A model generated the notes under the pieces. That model was not told the DNA's origin. It did no database searches and worked only from the letters and a program-made list of their open reading frames with translations. The position numbers were made by a program, and so were the translations under genes. A DNA stretch of 64,000 nt. Source: Isoetes taiwanensis. Its lineage: Eukaryota > Streptophyta > Lycopodiopsida > Isoetales > Isoetaceae. The stretch is taken from positions 560,187-624,186 of the forward strand of contig JAJEKV010000110.1 of the NCBI GenBank assembly GCA_021234155.1, in the 5' to 3' direction. Shown here one piece after another: positions 46,006 to 57,555 of the stretch. Position 1 is the first letter of the stretch; each line of letters opens with the position of its first letter.

Positions 46006-47226
46006 CTAGGGCATGATCAGGTGGCCAAAAGCAGGGGTTTCAGCTTCCATATGAGTCGTAGCTTTATACCTGTGAGCATCTTCTGAAGCAGTAAAGAGCT
46101 CCCACAATGCCGAACCAAAGGAAGGGTCTGCAGCATCAACTTTAAACGGGATTATTTGGTGCCCATTTGCCGGAATAATCATTTTTGCAGATGAAGAAGC
46201 TTTGGCCAAAAGATTCGAGCCCTCAACGCTAGTTATTTCGTACTCTGTATTCACTGTCTTAATCTCAAAGGTATTTTCATTTTCTATCTTCAAGCTCATC
46301 ACTGCACAGGGCTGGTTGCTTTCGTCGTACTCAAACACCACTTTGTGAATGCTAGTTTTAGGCTCAGCTAATATTGGCACTTCCCCTGATTTCTCTGCAT
46401 ACACTTTATACATTCCATAGAAGTTTTCTTTGAACCAAAACTCCATTTTGAGAGTAAAAGGTAGGAGTTTTCCTGGACCAAGTTCAGGATGTGCTGCCAT
46501 AATATCCTTCATAAGAATTGGTAAAGGAATCTTGACTCTGTCTTCGCTATTTGCTCTTACCGAGACATTGTTTTCAACCTTTCTTTTTAAAATTTGCTTC
46601 TTATGTGCCTCCATTATTATGTTACTATAAACCAGCTGAACAGGCAATGCATTTTGATTCTTGACTCTGAAGATAAGGTAAATATTTGCTTCAACTGGTG
46701 ATATGGAAGAGTAATGCAGTCCATTCACAAAGCCAGTCGGGCGGTTGAAGCCTAGGGTTCTTCCTATCCCCAAACCATCATCCACAATAGTTAAAAATCT
46801 TTTCACCCTTTGAGAACTTACCCCAAAAGCACCATTTATGGCTTCTCTAAAGTTGAAATGTGCTCTCATTGCATAGGGGACCACTTGCCTTTCCACACTA
46901 CTTGATGGAGTAGCTTGATAAGCAAAACTCAGTGGCACAGTTATTAGCTCTGAAGAATGGGGATTAAAGCAATATGAGTACTCTACCTTTTTTGTGATTA
47001 CTATTTTCTTGTTGTCATCTTCTGGAGCCAAGTCTTCTAGCTCGAAGTCGATGTCGACCAGCTCCAACGACAATCCATTGGGATTTTCAAATTCTACATC
47101 CACATCCATATCTGCTTCTTCTGTGGTCACCAATTTGAAGTTTAGACCTGTGATATCGGCCTTAGGTTGGTTGTAGAAGCTAACTTCTTTGTAACCAATT
47201 TCATTTCCAGATGCTTCCATCTCCAA
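46006..47226 (-). CDS. LEA_2 / WHy-domain desiccation-type protein, single exon
   Basis: A clean 406-codon frame starts MEMEASGNEIGYKEVSF and ends FGHLIMP. Three similar beta-rich repeats are visible, each with the WHy/LEA_2 pattern of an apolar strand, an N-x-[NF] turn and a V-L-x-S-x-x strand: about residues 30-130 (VDVEFENPNGLSLELVDID), 180-290 (ANIYLIFRVKNQNALPVQLVYS) and 295-395 (VMSLKIENENTFEIKTVNTEY). No signal peptide or membrane segment is seen, so it is probably cytosolic or nuclear. LEA_2 proteins accumulate on drying, cold or pathogen stress and are thought to protect proteins or membranes. It is the only ORF over 400 codons here with no interruption and no transposon features, and is the best host-gene candidate. 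No introns or close neighbours; a TATA-like ATAATATT lies upstream near 47260. Confidence 0.85.
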   Translation of the reverse strand: MEMEASGNEIGYKEVSFYNQPKADITGLNFKLVTTEEADMDVDVEFENPNGLSLELVDIDFELEDLAPEDDNKKIVITKKVEYSYCFNPHSSELITVPLSFAYQATPSSSVERQVVPYAMRAHFNFREAINGAFGVSSQRVKRFLTIVDDGLGIGRTLGFNRPTGFVNGLHYSSISPVEANIYLIFRVKNQNALPVQLVYSNIIMEAHKKQILKRKVENNVSVRANSEDRVKIPLPILMKDIMAAHPELGPGKLLPFTLKMEFWFKENFYGMYKVYAEKSGEVPILAEPKTSIHKVVFEYDESNQPCAVMSLKIENENTFEIKTVNTEYEITSVEGSNLLAKASSSAKMIIPANGHQIIPFKVDAADPSFGSALWELFTASEDAHRYKATTHMEAETPAFGHLIMP

Positions 47227-50200
47227 ATTGAATATCCGATTTCACCAACACTGCTGCAATATTATGTTGAAATAATTGCTATACAAAGCAGATAAGAACC
47301 TTGCCTAACAAACAGGTTTTACGCCTGTACTTATATGTGCAAATGTATTCTGATTTTATTTGTCGTCCAAGCTAGTTTCTAACCAAGATTGTTCAAAAGG
47401 AAAGGCATAAAGCCTTTTGTACATCCAAGGTAAGCATCTAGCTTAAGTTACGTTGCTTAAATAATCAAAAGGCATCTGTTATGCATCCTCTTTAAGGATA
47501 GCAGTAAAATTCAAAAATTTATCTCAAAGCATAGTACAACAAAAAGAGTAAAGTGTTATTGTGTAAATGGCATCTCTTAATATGATGTAAGTTGATACGG
47601 TTCTATTATACTCTTGCATCTATGAAAATAAAAATGGCGGGCTTCATTAAGTTAAACTAAACAAATGCTTATAAAAGTTGGACATTGTAATTATTTCCAT
47701 GGCAGTGTTTAATACGTCATACCATCATTTAAAATTGATATTATTTATATTTTTTAAGATAAAAGAAAAAACATGTTCAAAACCATTAGCAAGATCTTGG
47801 CCCCTCGCGTTTTTCTTTCTCTTGTTTATACTCTAGAGTGCGTATACAGTGTTTGAATAATCAGTTGTTGCTAGCATGGGATTGTAATGAAACATTGTAA
47901 TACGTGAGCTTATAGTCTCTTATGTAAGGTTGAGCGAGCTGTACGCTATTTTTGTTGTAGAAGGGGTATTTGCTTAGATTTGAATTGTAGTCGTTAAAAA
48001 GACCCTTTACGTCCAAAAAGTCAACATATTATAAACTTATCTAAACAAAATAAAAGGTACTCAAAAGTCAATGTAACGGGGAGGGGAACTGACAATCCAT
48101 TTGTGTAGTTCCGTTGCCTCTTCCCTCACGCGTCAAACGTCAAACAGTTTCAATAATAAATTACCATGTTGTTCCCCAATTGATAAATAAGGTGAGCTCG
48201 ATCATGTTTGTGTCTTCTGTTTCTATCTTTTGTGTAGATTACCTTTGGATTAATTTGTCTTTAATAAAACTTTTTCTTTGTACCTCCTTTGGAGTACCTT
48301 CCGTTGGTCATATAGTCATCAACACCATGAGGTGTTTGTGACCAATTTTTTTACTTGATCAAACCACTTTCCAAGATCTTTGGTTTGCTTAGATTCAAGC
48401 ATCGTTAAATATGGCAATCTTTCTTCCTTCAGCTTCTTAACTCGATTGATAAAATCCAAGACGCAATGCTTCAGTTTCTAATGGAAGGAAACCCATTTCT
48501 GCCAGGAGCAAGTCATATGGCATTTGGCGTGGCCTAAAGGAATCAAGTCTTCATTTGGCATGGCCTATATTGGTTTGTTTCTGTTTGGTCATTTTGCTCC
48601 CCAAGTGGGGATTGCTAGCCCTTAATATATGACACACTTTTGTGGGAAGTTGTCGGTTGTTGTAAGTTGCACGCAATATTATTACATAATCACTTTGTCT
48701 GTTTTTTCACATTATTACATAGTCACTTTGTCTGCTTTATTTGATTAGTGTACAATAAACAATCAATTGGCCAGAGTGATGTAATTGCCAAATACACCAT
48801 GAATATCCGCATAAAATAATCGTTCCTTCAACTTATATATGAAATGTGCGTATAGTGAGTAGAGCTGCTCAATCTTGAGCTGGAACATGAAAAGGAAGTC
48901 CTATCCATAGAAGAATAATTGATTTTGATTTCCTTCGAAAATTGTCGATCTTGCAAAGGAGAGGATATTTTCAGTAAGCAGTTGAGCTGAAATATTGATC
49001 TATTTGAAACACATGGAATAATATGTAAATTTCTATCACTATTATGCTAATATCACAAATTATATCAGTAACATCAGCTTATGAAGAAAATCTCATTCTT
49101 GAGCACATTCATGAAAACACATGGTGTTCATGAAACATCTGGCAGTTTTTACGCATGAATGAAAATGAGCTAAAATCGAACCATATCATTTGCTTTGAAT
49201 GTTGCAAGAAAAAGAGCGTGGCATCAATATTTGGGTGGATTGTTGCATCTGGTCAAACATTTTACACATAGGATCTCCTATGTTCATAAAATGCTCTATA
49301 AGGTTGTGGTAGATATTGGCTCTTCCAACATAGCAAATGGCAGGATATACCACCTTCTTTATGTCTGCAATGACAATACACATCAAACACATGCATTAGA
49401 AATAAAAAATGAACCACACAAACAGAAAAAAAAATGCATTATAAATCTAAAGCAATCAATCTGCTAAAACAGATCAGAACAAAAAGATAGATGGCAAACC
49501 TCATCTCTTATATTATGAGATTATGTTTTTTCACATGACATTTGCTTTGGCGTTCATACACAAAGCATAGTTGATGGCAGTGTGTGATGCATTCTTTTAA
49601 AGTCCTTGAGTAGCATGCTATTTGCCAAAAACGTAGTGCAAGAAGAAGGCCAAATTTGTGGGCTTATTAAGAATCTATTATTTTGGGGCATAGAAAGTTT
49701 ACTTCCATGATAATAATGGTTTTAGCTCATGTTTGATAATAAGGGTGCCATGTTTTTAAACATAGTGCAGGCTCCTTTGTATTCATAGTACAGTAGAGAC
49801 ATTAAGGTATGCTTCCATGTAAAAGTAATTCATAAGCAGCTTATTTTTTGTAAACCAAGGTCAAGCTTGCATTTACAATTTATAAAATCTCTTCCTACAA
49901 AGGAGTACTGGCCTGATTATATTCATGAAGAATGTCTCTATATCTTGCATGGTTTTCAGTAACGGAAGCTATTGTAAAAGAGCACATCAATCCTGTAAAC
50001 AGCAAAAGCCACCTAATCAACAATGCTTACCAGAACACAAAAGCCAAGCCTTTTTGGATAAAGATGTGTTGGTAATAAATAACATTCGAATTATTTACCT
50101 CATGTAGAAATATAAGGGAACTCTTAAAAGTAGAGCGACATAAATCTTACCTCAGTCTTGCCAAGAAACAACTGGAAAGCTTGCATCATAAGTTCTAGTC

Positions 50201-51179
50201 ATCTTTTAACATCCAAGAGAAGAAAGACAAATAATCGGCTTGCATAAGTTCTTTAACATCCAAGAGAAGGTAGACCAATCATTGGAAGTCATGTCCCTAT
50301 AAAACAATACATGGCACATATGAAAACCTGGATAAAAACACATAGCACCACATTGCTATAGACATAGTCATCGCAAATATTGGCATCACAAGGTGAATTG
50401 AGGGCGATTTTTTACTATAGTCATAAAATAAGACTGTCACATTAAGATATAACACCGACTCCAAATCAAACAAGGTGTTGCGCATGGAGGGTTGCCTTAC
50501 AGTGGCCCGAGAATGTGTTTTGATGTTTCTTGTTGTCGTTTCGTTTTCATGGTTCTTGTTGGGTCATTTTATGTGTCGGGGCTTATTAATAGTTTGAACG
50601 TGGGGTTTTGTTTTGTGTTGTTTTATTTTGTGTTTGAATTGTACATGGACCAAGAAGAGGCTGGCAAAGCTCAGTGCCATACCTAGACCAATTAGGATTG
50701 ACGTGATTATGATCTTTGTCTAAAATATATTAGCTATTTATGAAGAATGCTTTTTGTAGTTATATTAGTAATGGAAATTGTACAGGGCCTGTATGAATAT
50801 ATGCTTTCATTTTCTTAGTGAATGCATACAAATATTAAGAATAGAGTACCCAATGGTACAAAAGGACCAATTCGTGCTTTGGTAATATAACAATCCCATT
50901 TCGAATATGTGTGTTTAAGTGCCTTGATGGTGTAGTAATCCTATTTTTAATATGCACGTTTAACTTGGTTGATGTCAGTTAATTTTGGCCAGTAAGGGGG
51001 CAAAAGAATCGAGGCCTCGCTTTGGAGGCCAACTTGTATTTTCTTGAGAAAAAATTGTGTTTGACCAGTACTTTTGAATGTAATTTCCTACTGTTTTGTT
51101 GGAAACAGGACTTCTTGTCCTGCTACCTCCATATGTAACCCTTTGATGTTTTCAATAAATCAACGTTATTTTCACCATA
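47227..51179. other. Long region without a recognised gene
   Basis: AT-rich intergenic DNA. Short tandem duplications are present at about 48680-48745 (CACTTTGTCTG) and 50165-50285 (TTTAACATCCAAGAGAAG). No domains are seen on either strand. Confidence 0.5.
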
Positions 51180-52440
51180 GTTACGGAGTAAAGCACGGGG
51201 GGGAGTGGGGGTCCACAGTGACTGGGTTATGAGGCATGGCAAAAATATGGCAAACATTACATGTTAATACGTTACTCCCAAGTTTGCACTAATAATATAT
51301 TAAAGGCAAGGGATAACCATTGAAAGAGGAAAGATATATACCTAGGGACCTTTATTCTTATTGGAAAGGTGGTTGCACAACAAGGATGGGTCGAGACATC
51401 ATTGGGAAGGAAGGAGGGAGGGAAGGAAGGAAAGAAGGAAGGAAGGAAGGAAGGTTCTTTTATCGGCCGCGGAGGCCAATTGGTCTATGGGACCCAAATT
51501 ACACGGGTGCAGCAAGCCCGTTGCTACCCGGATTAAAAAACCCCCTTACGAGGGAAAAACCGTCGCAGCAACAAGCCTGCTGGCAGGTGTACAAATATAC
51601 ATATACACATGAATTCCCGGCACCTCAGGTAGGCGCGCGGGGACAGAGGTGAGTCCGCAGATCCAAAACCTCCTGGAGGTAGGAGCCAAGGGATCGAACT
51701 GACGGCATATTGAGTAGCTCGTGCAGTGGCAGACCAGGTCGCACCAAGAGGGCGTAGCGAGCCCGAATCTGACTATAGGCTGGACAGCTCTGAAAGGCAT
51801 GGCTTTCATCCTCAACAACCTCTCCAAGGGGCAACACTGACAAAGCCTGTCCTGGCGCGGCTCTCCAATCCACCGACCCGTCTCAGGTCGAAGATGGTGG
51901 GCCCCTGTTCGAATGGACGCGACTGAGAATGCAGGTAGAGTTGTGGGCCTCGAACCAGGGTGGGGTTTATGTGCTGTTTGTAGTGTGCCATCTTTACCTG
52001 TTCCAGAGCATTGTGGTCCCAGAGCTTCCCCAGGAAACAAGAGTCCAAGTACCCCCTCAGCCTATCCCGACTGGCGTCTGTGTGCACCTGGACGCACCTA
52101 TGTGCCTCTATGTTCCAGCGCGCTAGCCACTGGGCTCTCTTGTCCTTCCAACAAGCCCTGAGTCGTTGCGGGCTCATCGCCACAGCGTAAGCCAAGTGCG
52201 GGAGCCGAGTGTCGCCCATGCTGGCCACCTTCTGGAAATAAATAATGTGTCTATCGACTGCAGGGGTATGAATCCTGTCTTCTGCAACAAGATCTGATAT
52301 GGAACTGAGGGCTTGACCCCAAGTGCCCGCGTCAAAAATGCCTTCCGGACCTGCTCCAAGTCGTTCCAAGTCGCCAGGGAGAAAGGTGGAACTAATGTTC
52401 AAACAAAGGCCATCTATTAATATCCTAAAAGGGCCTGTAA
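51180..52440. repeat. Segment duplicated at 54640-54930, interrupted by a LINE
   Basis: 51180-51412 and 52384-52440 match 54640-54930 as one continuous block (shared GGGTTATGAGGCATGGCAAA and GGCCATCTATTAATAT). The part in between is the inserted LINE. Confidence 0.8.
51412..52384 (-). mobile_element. LINE 3' end, 5'-truncated, with (TTCC)n tail
   Basis: On the minus strand the ORF2 end is seen in two frames: LPHLAYAVAMSPQRLRACW and RDRLRGYLDSCFLGKLWDH, then, shifted, PLGEVVEDESHAFQSCPAYS. The latter is the C-terminal zinc-knuckle region typical of plant L1-like ORF2. After the stop near 51625 comes a 3' untranslated part and a GGAA repeat at 51405-51450, which is the (TTCC)n tail read on the plus strand. 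The paralogous block at 54837 shows the empty site (TTGGGAAAAAAGTGG); GGGA-type sequence borders both ends. Confidence 0.75.
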
Positions 52441-53197
52441 TATAAAAGGCAACATCGAGACCTATTTTTATAAAAGGGTGAAGGTTGGATATTTTGGAAG
52501 AAAAAGGGCTTGCCTTTTTCAAGGAGGCAATGAAAATATATAACGGGAGCATCGACCGACCTATTAATGGGGGAGATTACAGATGGACAACATGGAACAG
52601 TAACTCTTGGACTGTGAATAGTGGCTTTGGACAGAGAATAGAGGATCGTGGGCACCTATCGGCTTGAGGAAATCAGAGTTGCAGCGAACTGCTTACGGTG
52701 GCAGACCCTTGCGCATTCCAGAAGATTGATAGGAGGGATTTCAACAAAAATTGAGTTAATGCAGGAACTGGCCGACCTTCTGCTCAAACTTGCTTGTCCT
52801 TAATATGATGTTGATTTTTGCATACCAACATAGCATCAGAGACCAACATACTTTCTGAACCTGAGACTTGGATAAGAGTGGCCGTCCAACTCAGATGAAG
52901 ATCCACCGATTTGTCTACTATGGAGAACCTTAAGTCATTCTGAAGCGAGTGGCAGATTTCTAGTCCAGAGGTGGATCCTTCTTATTGGATAAGCGGGATG
53001 TTATTTTTTGTTCAAGAGCTATGCGGAGTAGCCTGAGATTTGTATGTTAAGCCAGCTGCATTGCCATAACCATGTGGACTCGGTTGGGCCGTGTAATCCA
53101 AACGATTTATCTGATATATATATTATAATTGGATCTTGTTCTTCACTTGTGATGCTGTTGATCAATTATTTAGCTTCCCGAAATCAATGAATCGTAT
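52441..53197. other. No gene seen; possible LTR remnant
   Basis: No coding signal. If the primer-binding-site-like sequence at 53199 is real, the end of a 5' LTR would lie here. Confidence 0.35.
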
Positions 53198-53198
53198 C

Positions 53199-53210
53199 AA
53201 GTGGAATCAG
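53199..53210 (+). other. Initiator-tRNA-Met primer-binding-site-like sequence
   Basis: TGGAATCAGAGC differs at one base from TGGTATCAGAGC, the usual plant retrotransposon primer site. No matching second LTR or coding region is seen in the window. Confidence 0.4.
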
Positions 53211-54639
53211 AGCAGAGGTTGCGATTCTTATGGAATTTATGGGCTGTGGGAACATCATCGGGATTTTAAATTTCTACTTTTGATTTAAATCAAAGAAGAC
53301 GGTACTAGTGGTGGTATTATATTCCAAGGTTTGCGAAATATTAAGAATATTGCAAGCTTGTGCTGCAAGTGTGAATGGGTTTAACTTTGTCAAAGAAGTG
53401 TTGGGGCAAAGTATATGGATGCACTGGCGAATCTTGGGAGTGTGGCGTCCAAAGTGGAGACTTGGAGTTCTGGAGTCCCAAGAACCTGTGTGACTTTGGG
53501 ATAAAAGACTTTGTGCATGATGAAGAATCATATTGTTCTGGTATATGGGTATTGAAAGTATGGTGGATTTGGCGACTATTGCTGCAAGCGAGGCTAGAGC
53601 ATCAGTAACAGAGAAAGAAGAGAAAAACTCGGAGCTTTCGTGGAGAATGCTCGAAGTATATGGGATTGACTTGTTGTGAACAAGTTCGGGTTAATGGGGA
53701 TTATGGAATAATAAAAGCGAGAGTTGGATTGTCGTGGAAAAAGCTTGTCTTAGAGATAAGTAAACACCTGTTGTACAACATTGCGCTCTGCTTTGTCATA
53801 ATAGCCGAACTACCTGCCATAACCTCCTGCCATCTTTAGAAGTCTATCTTGACCATCTAGGGCTATATAACTTCCAATCTTTAAACCTGAGTATGAGAAC
53901 CGCAAAAGCATCTTGCTTGAGATTGCGGAGTCAGATTGTGGTGATGTGAGAGGCCGAATGGCCATGGGGGGTCATTTATATGAATATTTGACTTTGGAAG
54001 TCACTTATATTAACACGACCTTATTTGCAGATTGGCTTAGTGATAAGCATTGGGGAGGGGAGGACTTTATGTACAAGCTATCAAGAATACAGACGCAAAA
54101 AAAAATTGGATGTGGAATCTCAAATTGTTTCCTATGGGACAGACTTATGGGTAAAGTTTGCAAGTTGATTTTCTTTATACGGAATGAAGAGTAAAATTTT
54201 ATTTCTTGTATGCCGCCATGGTAGATTAATAATTACGATTGCAATGTAATAGGCCTGAACATGGTGGCACTAATTGTGAATGCCTCTTGGTAGATCAGCA
54301 ATTGTGCTGCAGCGCAATAGGCTTGAACAAGGGTGCATGATGTATATTTTTGAAGAGCGGTAATTGTGGTTGCAACACAGCAGGCCTGACAAAAATTGCA
54401 TCCGTATCGCGGAGATACAATTGTTTTAAAAGAATAGGGACGCGGAGGTGCCAAAGATATATGGTACTGCGGAAGTACAATAACATATATAATCATTTCT
54501 TGAGTTTGCAGGTTTAAGAAACTCCAAGATGCACGTTGATTGTGGAACAACCACCTTGAGAAGGGATGGACTAAATTGGAGCGTATTTGCACGATCGTTA
54601 GACGATCTTTTTGAGAAGGGATGGATTGATATGTAGTAA
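53211..54639. repeat. Unrecognised sequence with a three-copy repeat of about 66 bp
   Basis: No gene. At about 54222-54395 three related units contain GCAATGTAATAGGCCTGAAC, GCAGCGCAATAGGCTTGAAC and GCAACACAGCAGGCCTGAC. Their conserved core ends RGGCYTGAAC. Confidence 0.5.
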
Positions 54640-54930
54640 AGTACGGGGGGAGTGATCCACGACAACTGGGTTATGAGGCATGGCAAAAATATGGCAAATA
54701 TTACATGTTAATGTGTTACTCCCAAGTTTGCCTAATAATATATTAAAGGCAAGGGATAACCATTGAAGGGGGAGACATATATATGTAGGAACCTTTATTC
54801 TTATTGGAAAAGTGGTTGCACAACAAGGATGGGGTCGAGATATCATTGGGAAAAAAGTGGAACTAATGTCTAAACCAAGGCCATCTATTAATATGTTAAA
54901 AGGGGCTTCGAACTATTACAATGGAAAAGG
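54640..54930. repeat. Uninterrupted copy of the 51180-52440 segment
   Basis: Provides the pre-insertion sequence for the LINE at 51412-52384. It ends at the tail of a second LINE-like insertion. Confidence 0.8.
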
Positions 54931-54939
54931 GCCTTAAAT

Positions 54940-55531
54940 ATAAAAGATAAGATAAGATAAGATAAGATAAGTTTTTTATCGTCCACGAGAACCCTATCAG
55001 GTTATGGGACCCAAACAAAGAAAAGAGGGTGTGAGCCCCCTACAGAACAAAAAGGCATAAGCCTAAACAAAGCACAACAAGGAGACAAAGCCCCGTAACA
55101 AAACATGAAAGAAATAACAAAAAGAACTAACTGATACGGCACTATACATATCCCAGCCAAGGGTTCTCATGCCAATGGTCGCGAATGATAGCCGTGCCCC
55201 CTCTGTACACTGCCCATTTGTTCTGCATCTGAGCCTCTTAGACTTTGCACAACTTCCCCCGTCGCCTAGTTAACTGTACAGGGGAGAGATCCTCCTGAAC
55301 AAAGAATCTAGTATTCTTCAAATGACTGCCGTGCTGGAGCACATATACTGTCCTGAGAGGTGCTGAAGTGTAGGACTATATGACGAGGTATGTCCGGTCT
55401 CTAGGCCCCAACTCGCTGGGTTGTGGCAATACTAGGCTGCTGAATATGCATGATATCAGTGAAAAAATTTGCAGCTTGTTCAACATCTGAGCAACAATCT
55501 GTTTCAGGTAGCCCTGCTATGCGCAGATTGC
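54940..55531 (-). mobile_element. LINE-like element with (CTTAT)n tail
   Basis: On the plus strand it starts with five ATAAG repeats (54945-54970), then a segment similar to the 3' end of the first LINE (TTTTATCG, then TATGGGACCCAAA). The minus strand at 55330-55146 reads FVQEDLSPVQLTRRRGKL and NKWAVYRGGTAIIRDHW to a stop, resembling the C-terminal end of an L1-like ORF1. This suggests a non-autonomous element with a LINE ORF1 end joined to a LINE 3' end. Confidence 0.5.
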
Positions 55532-55860
55532 ACTACAAGAGAATAACGGTTCTGCGTCAGGAAAATCGTCAGATATTCTTCACAAAACAGGCAAGTGCCC
55601 GGACCCTAGTGGCTAACGATTTGCCTGACGACTATTATCTGACGATAAAACGTCAGAATTTTCGTCAGAAATATCGTCAGGTTTATCGTCGATAAAACGT
55701 CAGAATTTTCGTCAGAAATATCGTCAGGTTTATCGTCAGGTTTCTGACGATTTTGCATCAAAACAAACGTCATGAAAAACGTCACAAAAATCGTCACACT
55801 TTTCGTCACTATATTCGTCATCGCAAACGTCAGCAATTTCGTCAATAATATCGTCACTGC
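55532..55860. mobile_element. CACTA (En/Spm-like) terminus with CGTCA subterminal repeats
   Basis: CACTACAAGAGAATAACGG at 55532 matches the conserved CACTA end. About 20 copies of CGTCA or TGACG follow within 300 bp, in both orientations, often as TCGTCAGAAAT or ACGTCAGAATTTT. A 47 bp unit is duplicated in tandem at 55644-55690 and 55691-55737. Subterminal repeats are transposase sites in this superfamily. The opposite terminus is not found in the window. Confidence 0.8.
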
Positions 55861-55912
55861 TTTTTGTATTGCTTTTTGTATTGCTAGTGCTTTTTGTATT
55901 GCTTTTTGTATA
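55860..55912. repeat. TTTTTGTATTGC tandem repeat
   Basis: Four to five copies of a 12 bp unit. Confidence 0.8.
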
Positions 55913-56088
55913 AATATATATTATTGGATGGCGTCGATTAGAGAACAAATGATCCAGGTTTACTTTCAGCACAGGATTATGCAAACTATGAAGGCAACAA
56001 ACAGAACAAAAGAAAATAAGACAAGGAAGAAAAATGAGATAAAATATCTTTCATTATTAATGCACAAGGAGTTCATATCATCATTGCT

Positions 56089-56130
56089 AACTAGGAACAG
56101 TGCCCAGCGTTGCTGGGCATAAGCTGAGGG
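56089..56130 (+). mobile_element. Helitron-like 3' terminus
   Basis: CTAGGAACAGT precedes the hairpin GCCCAGCGTTGCTGGGC (56102-56118), followed by ATAAGCTGA. It matches the hairpin at 37669-37685 in layout and in the GCGTTGC loop. CTGA fits the CTRR end rule. The 5' end was not located. Confidence 0.5.
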
Positions 56131-56249
56131 CCTTTAAATAATAGAATATAACAATGAGAGAAGAGAGCAATAATAATCCAAAATCTCCATTGTTAAAGCT
56201 GCAAGTTTCGTTCTTGGGTGTTTCTCCCTCTCATGCTACTCACGCTCAT

Positions 56250-57555
56250 CGCAATGCTTCCCTTTTCCTTTTCCTTTTACTTGTCTTCCTTACACGTTTT
56301 ACTTTTTTTCTTTTCCATCCCCCAACCCCACCCCACACCTCCCCTCCCCAACCTGGCTTCCCTTTCCTTTCTTCCTTTTTTCCTTTCTCTTTTCTTGATG
56401 GACTTCTTCTTTTCCCTCTACCTCCTTTTCCCATCCTTTGCCTCTTTTCCCTTTTGTTGTGCTCTATTTCCCTTTCCTTCCCCTTTCCCCCTTCATATCC
56501 TTTTTGCTTTCACGTTTTTCATGCCATTTTCAACTCATTTTTCCTCCTCCCATTTTTCGAGTACCCGTTTTCCTCTTTTTCTCCTTTTTTTCCCCATTCC
56601 CCATGCCCTTCCCCCCTTCCATTTTTTCGTTTCTCTCTTCCTTTTTTGTCGTGTCCTTTTTTCCAGGCTCTCTTTCTCTCTTTTTTCCCTCCCTTTATCT
56701 TTTTCCTTTCCCTTTCCCTTTCCCTTTCTCTTTTTCCATGCCTTTTATCCCTTCCCTTCACCCCACCTTTTCCTTTTCTCTTTTTCTCCCCTCCTTTTTC
56801 CTCCTTTCCCCAGCCTTTCTCTCTTCTCATTTTTCCGGTGCCTTTTTCCTCTTCACTTCCCCTTCCCTTTTGCTTTTCACCCTTTCCCTTTTCCCACGTC
56901 ATTTTTTCCTTCCCTTTTTTTCTTTCCTCATGCTTTCCCTCTTCTCTTTTTTTGCCTTGCCCTTTTTCTATTCCCTTTTTCCATGCTCTGTTTCGCTCCG
57001 CTTTACCCTTTTTTCCACCCTTTTCCTCTTCAGTTTTTTCCCGTGCCTTTTTTCTCTTCCCTTTTTTCATGTTTTTTTTTTTTTGCTCCTCTTTTTCCCT
57101 TTCTTCACCCTTTTCCTCTTTCCCTTCCCTTTTCTACGTGCCCTTTCCCCATTCCTCTTTTTCCTTTCCCTCTTAGCCTTCTTTCTCGTGTCCTTTTCCC
57201 CAGGTTCCCTTTCCCCCTCCCATTTTCCTTTTCCTTTTCCTTTCCCTATACCCTTTTTCCGTGCCCTTCTCCTCACCATTTTCCTATTCCCTTTTTTCCC
57301 TCCCCCTTTCCTCTTTTCTCCACCCTCTCTCTCTTACCCTTTTCCCCTGCCCTTTCCCTTTCCCTTTCCCTTTTCTCATGCCATTTTTGCCTTCGCTTTT
57401 TCCCTTCCATCACCTTTTCCCCCTTTCTCTTTTTTCCATGCCCTTTTCCCTTCCCTTTCTCATTTTCACTTTTTCTCCTGCCTTTTTTTCCCTTCGTATT
57501 CCCCCTTTTCTTCTTCCTTTACCTTTTCCTCTCTCTCTCCCCCCTCCCCCGGGGG
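56250..57555. repeat. 1.3 kb polypyrimidine tract
   Basis: The plus strand is almost only C and T (CCCTTTTTCC-type units), with isolated CATGCC interruptions recurring roughly every 50-150 bp. It looks like a degenerate minisatellite. Three long open frames on the plus strand and purine-strand frames opposite are artefacts of composition. Confidence 0.95.

Noticed and set aside
51320-51652. 110-codon plus-strand frame with GKEGGREGRKEG
   Set aside because: It is the translated GGAA tail of the LINE, which lies on the other strand.
55772-56122. 116-codon frame starting MKNVTKIVTLFVTIFV
   Set aside because: Generated by the CGTCA subterminal repeats and the TTTTTGTATTGC repeat.
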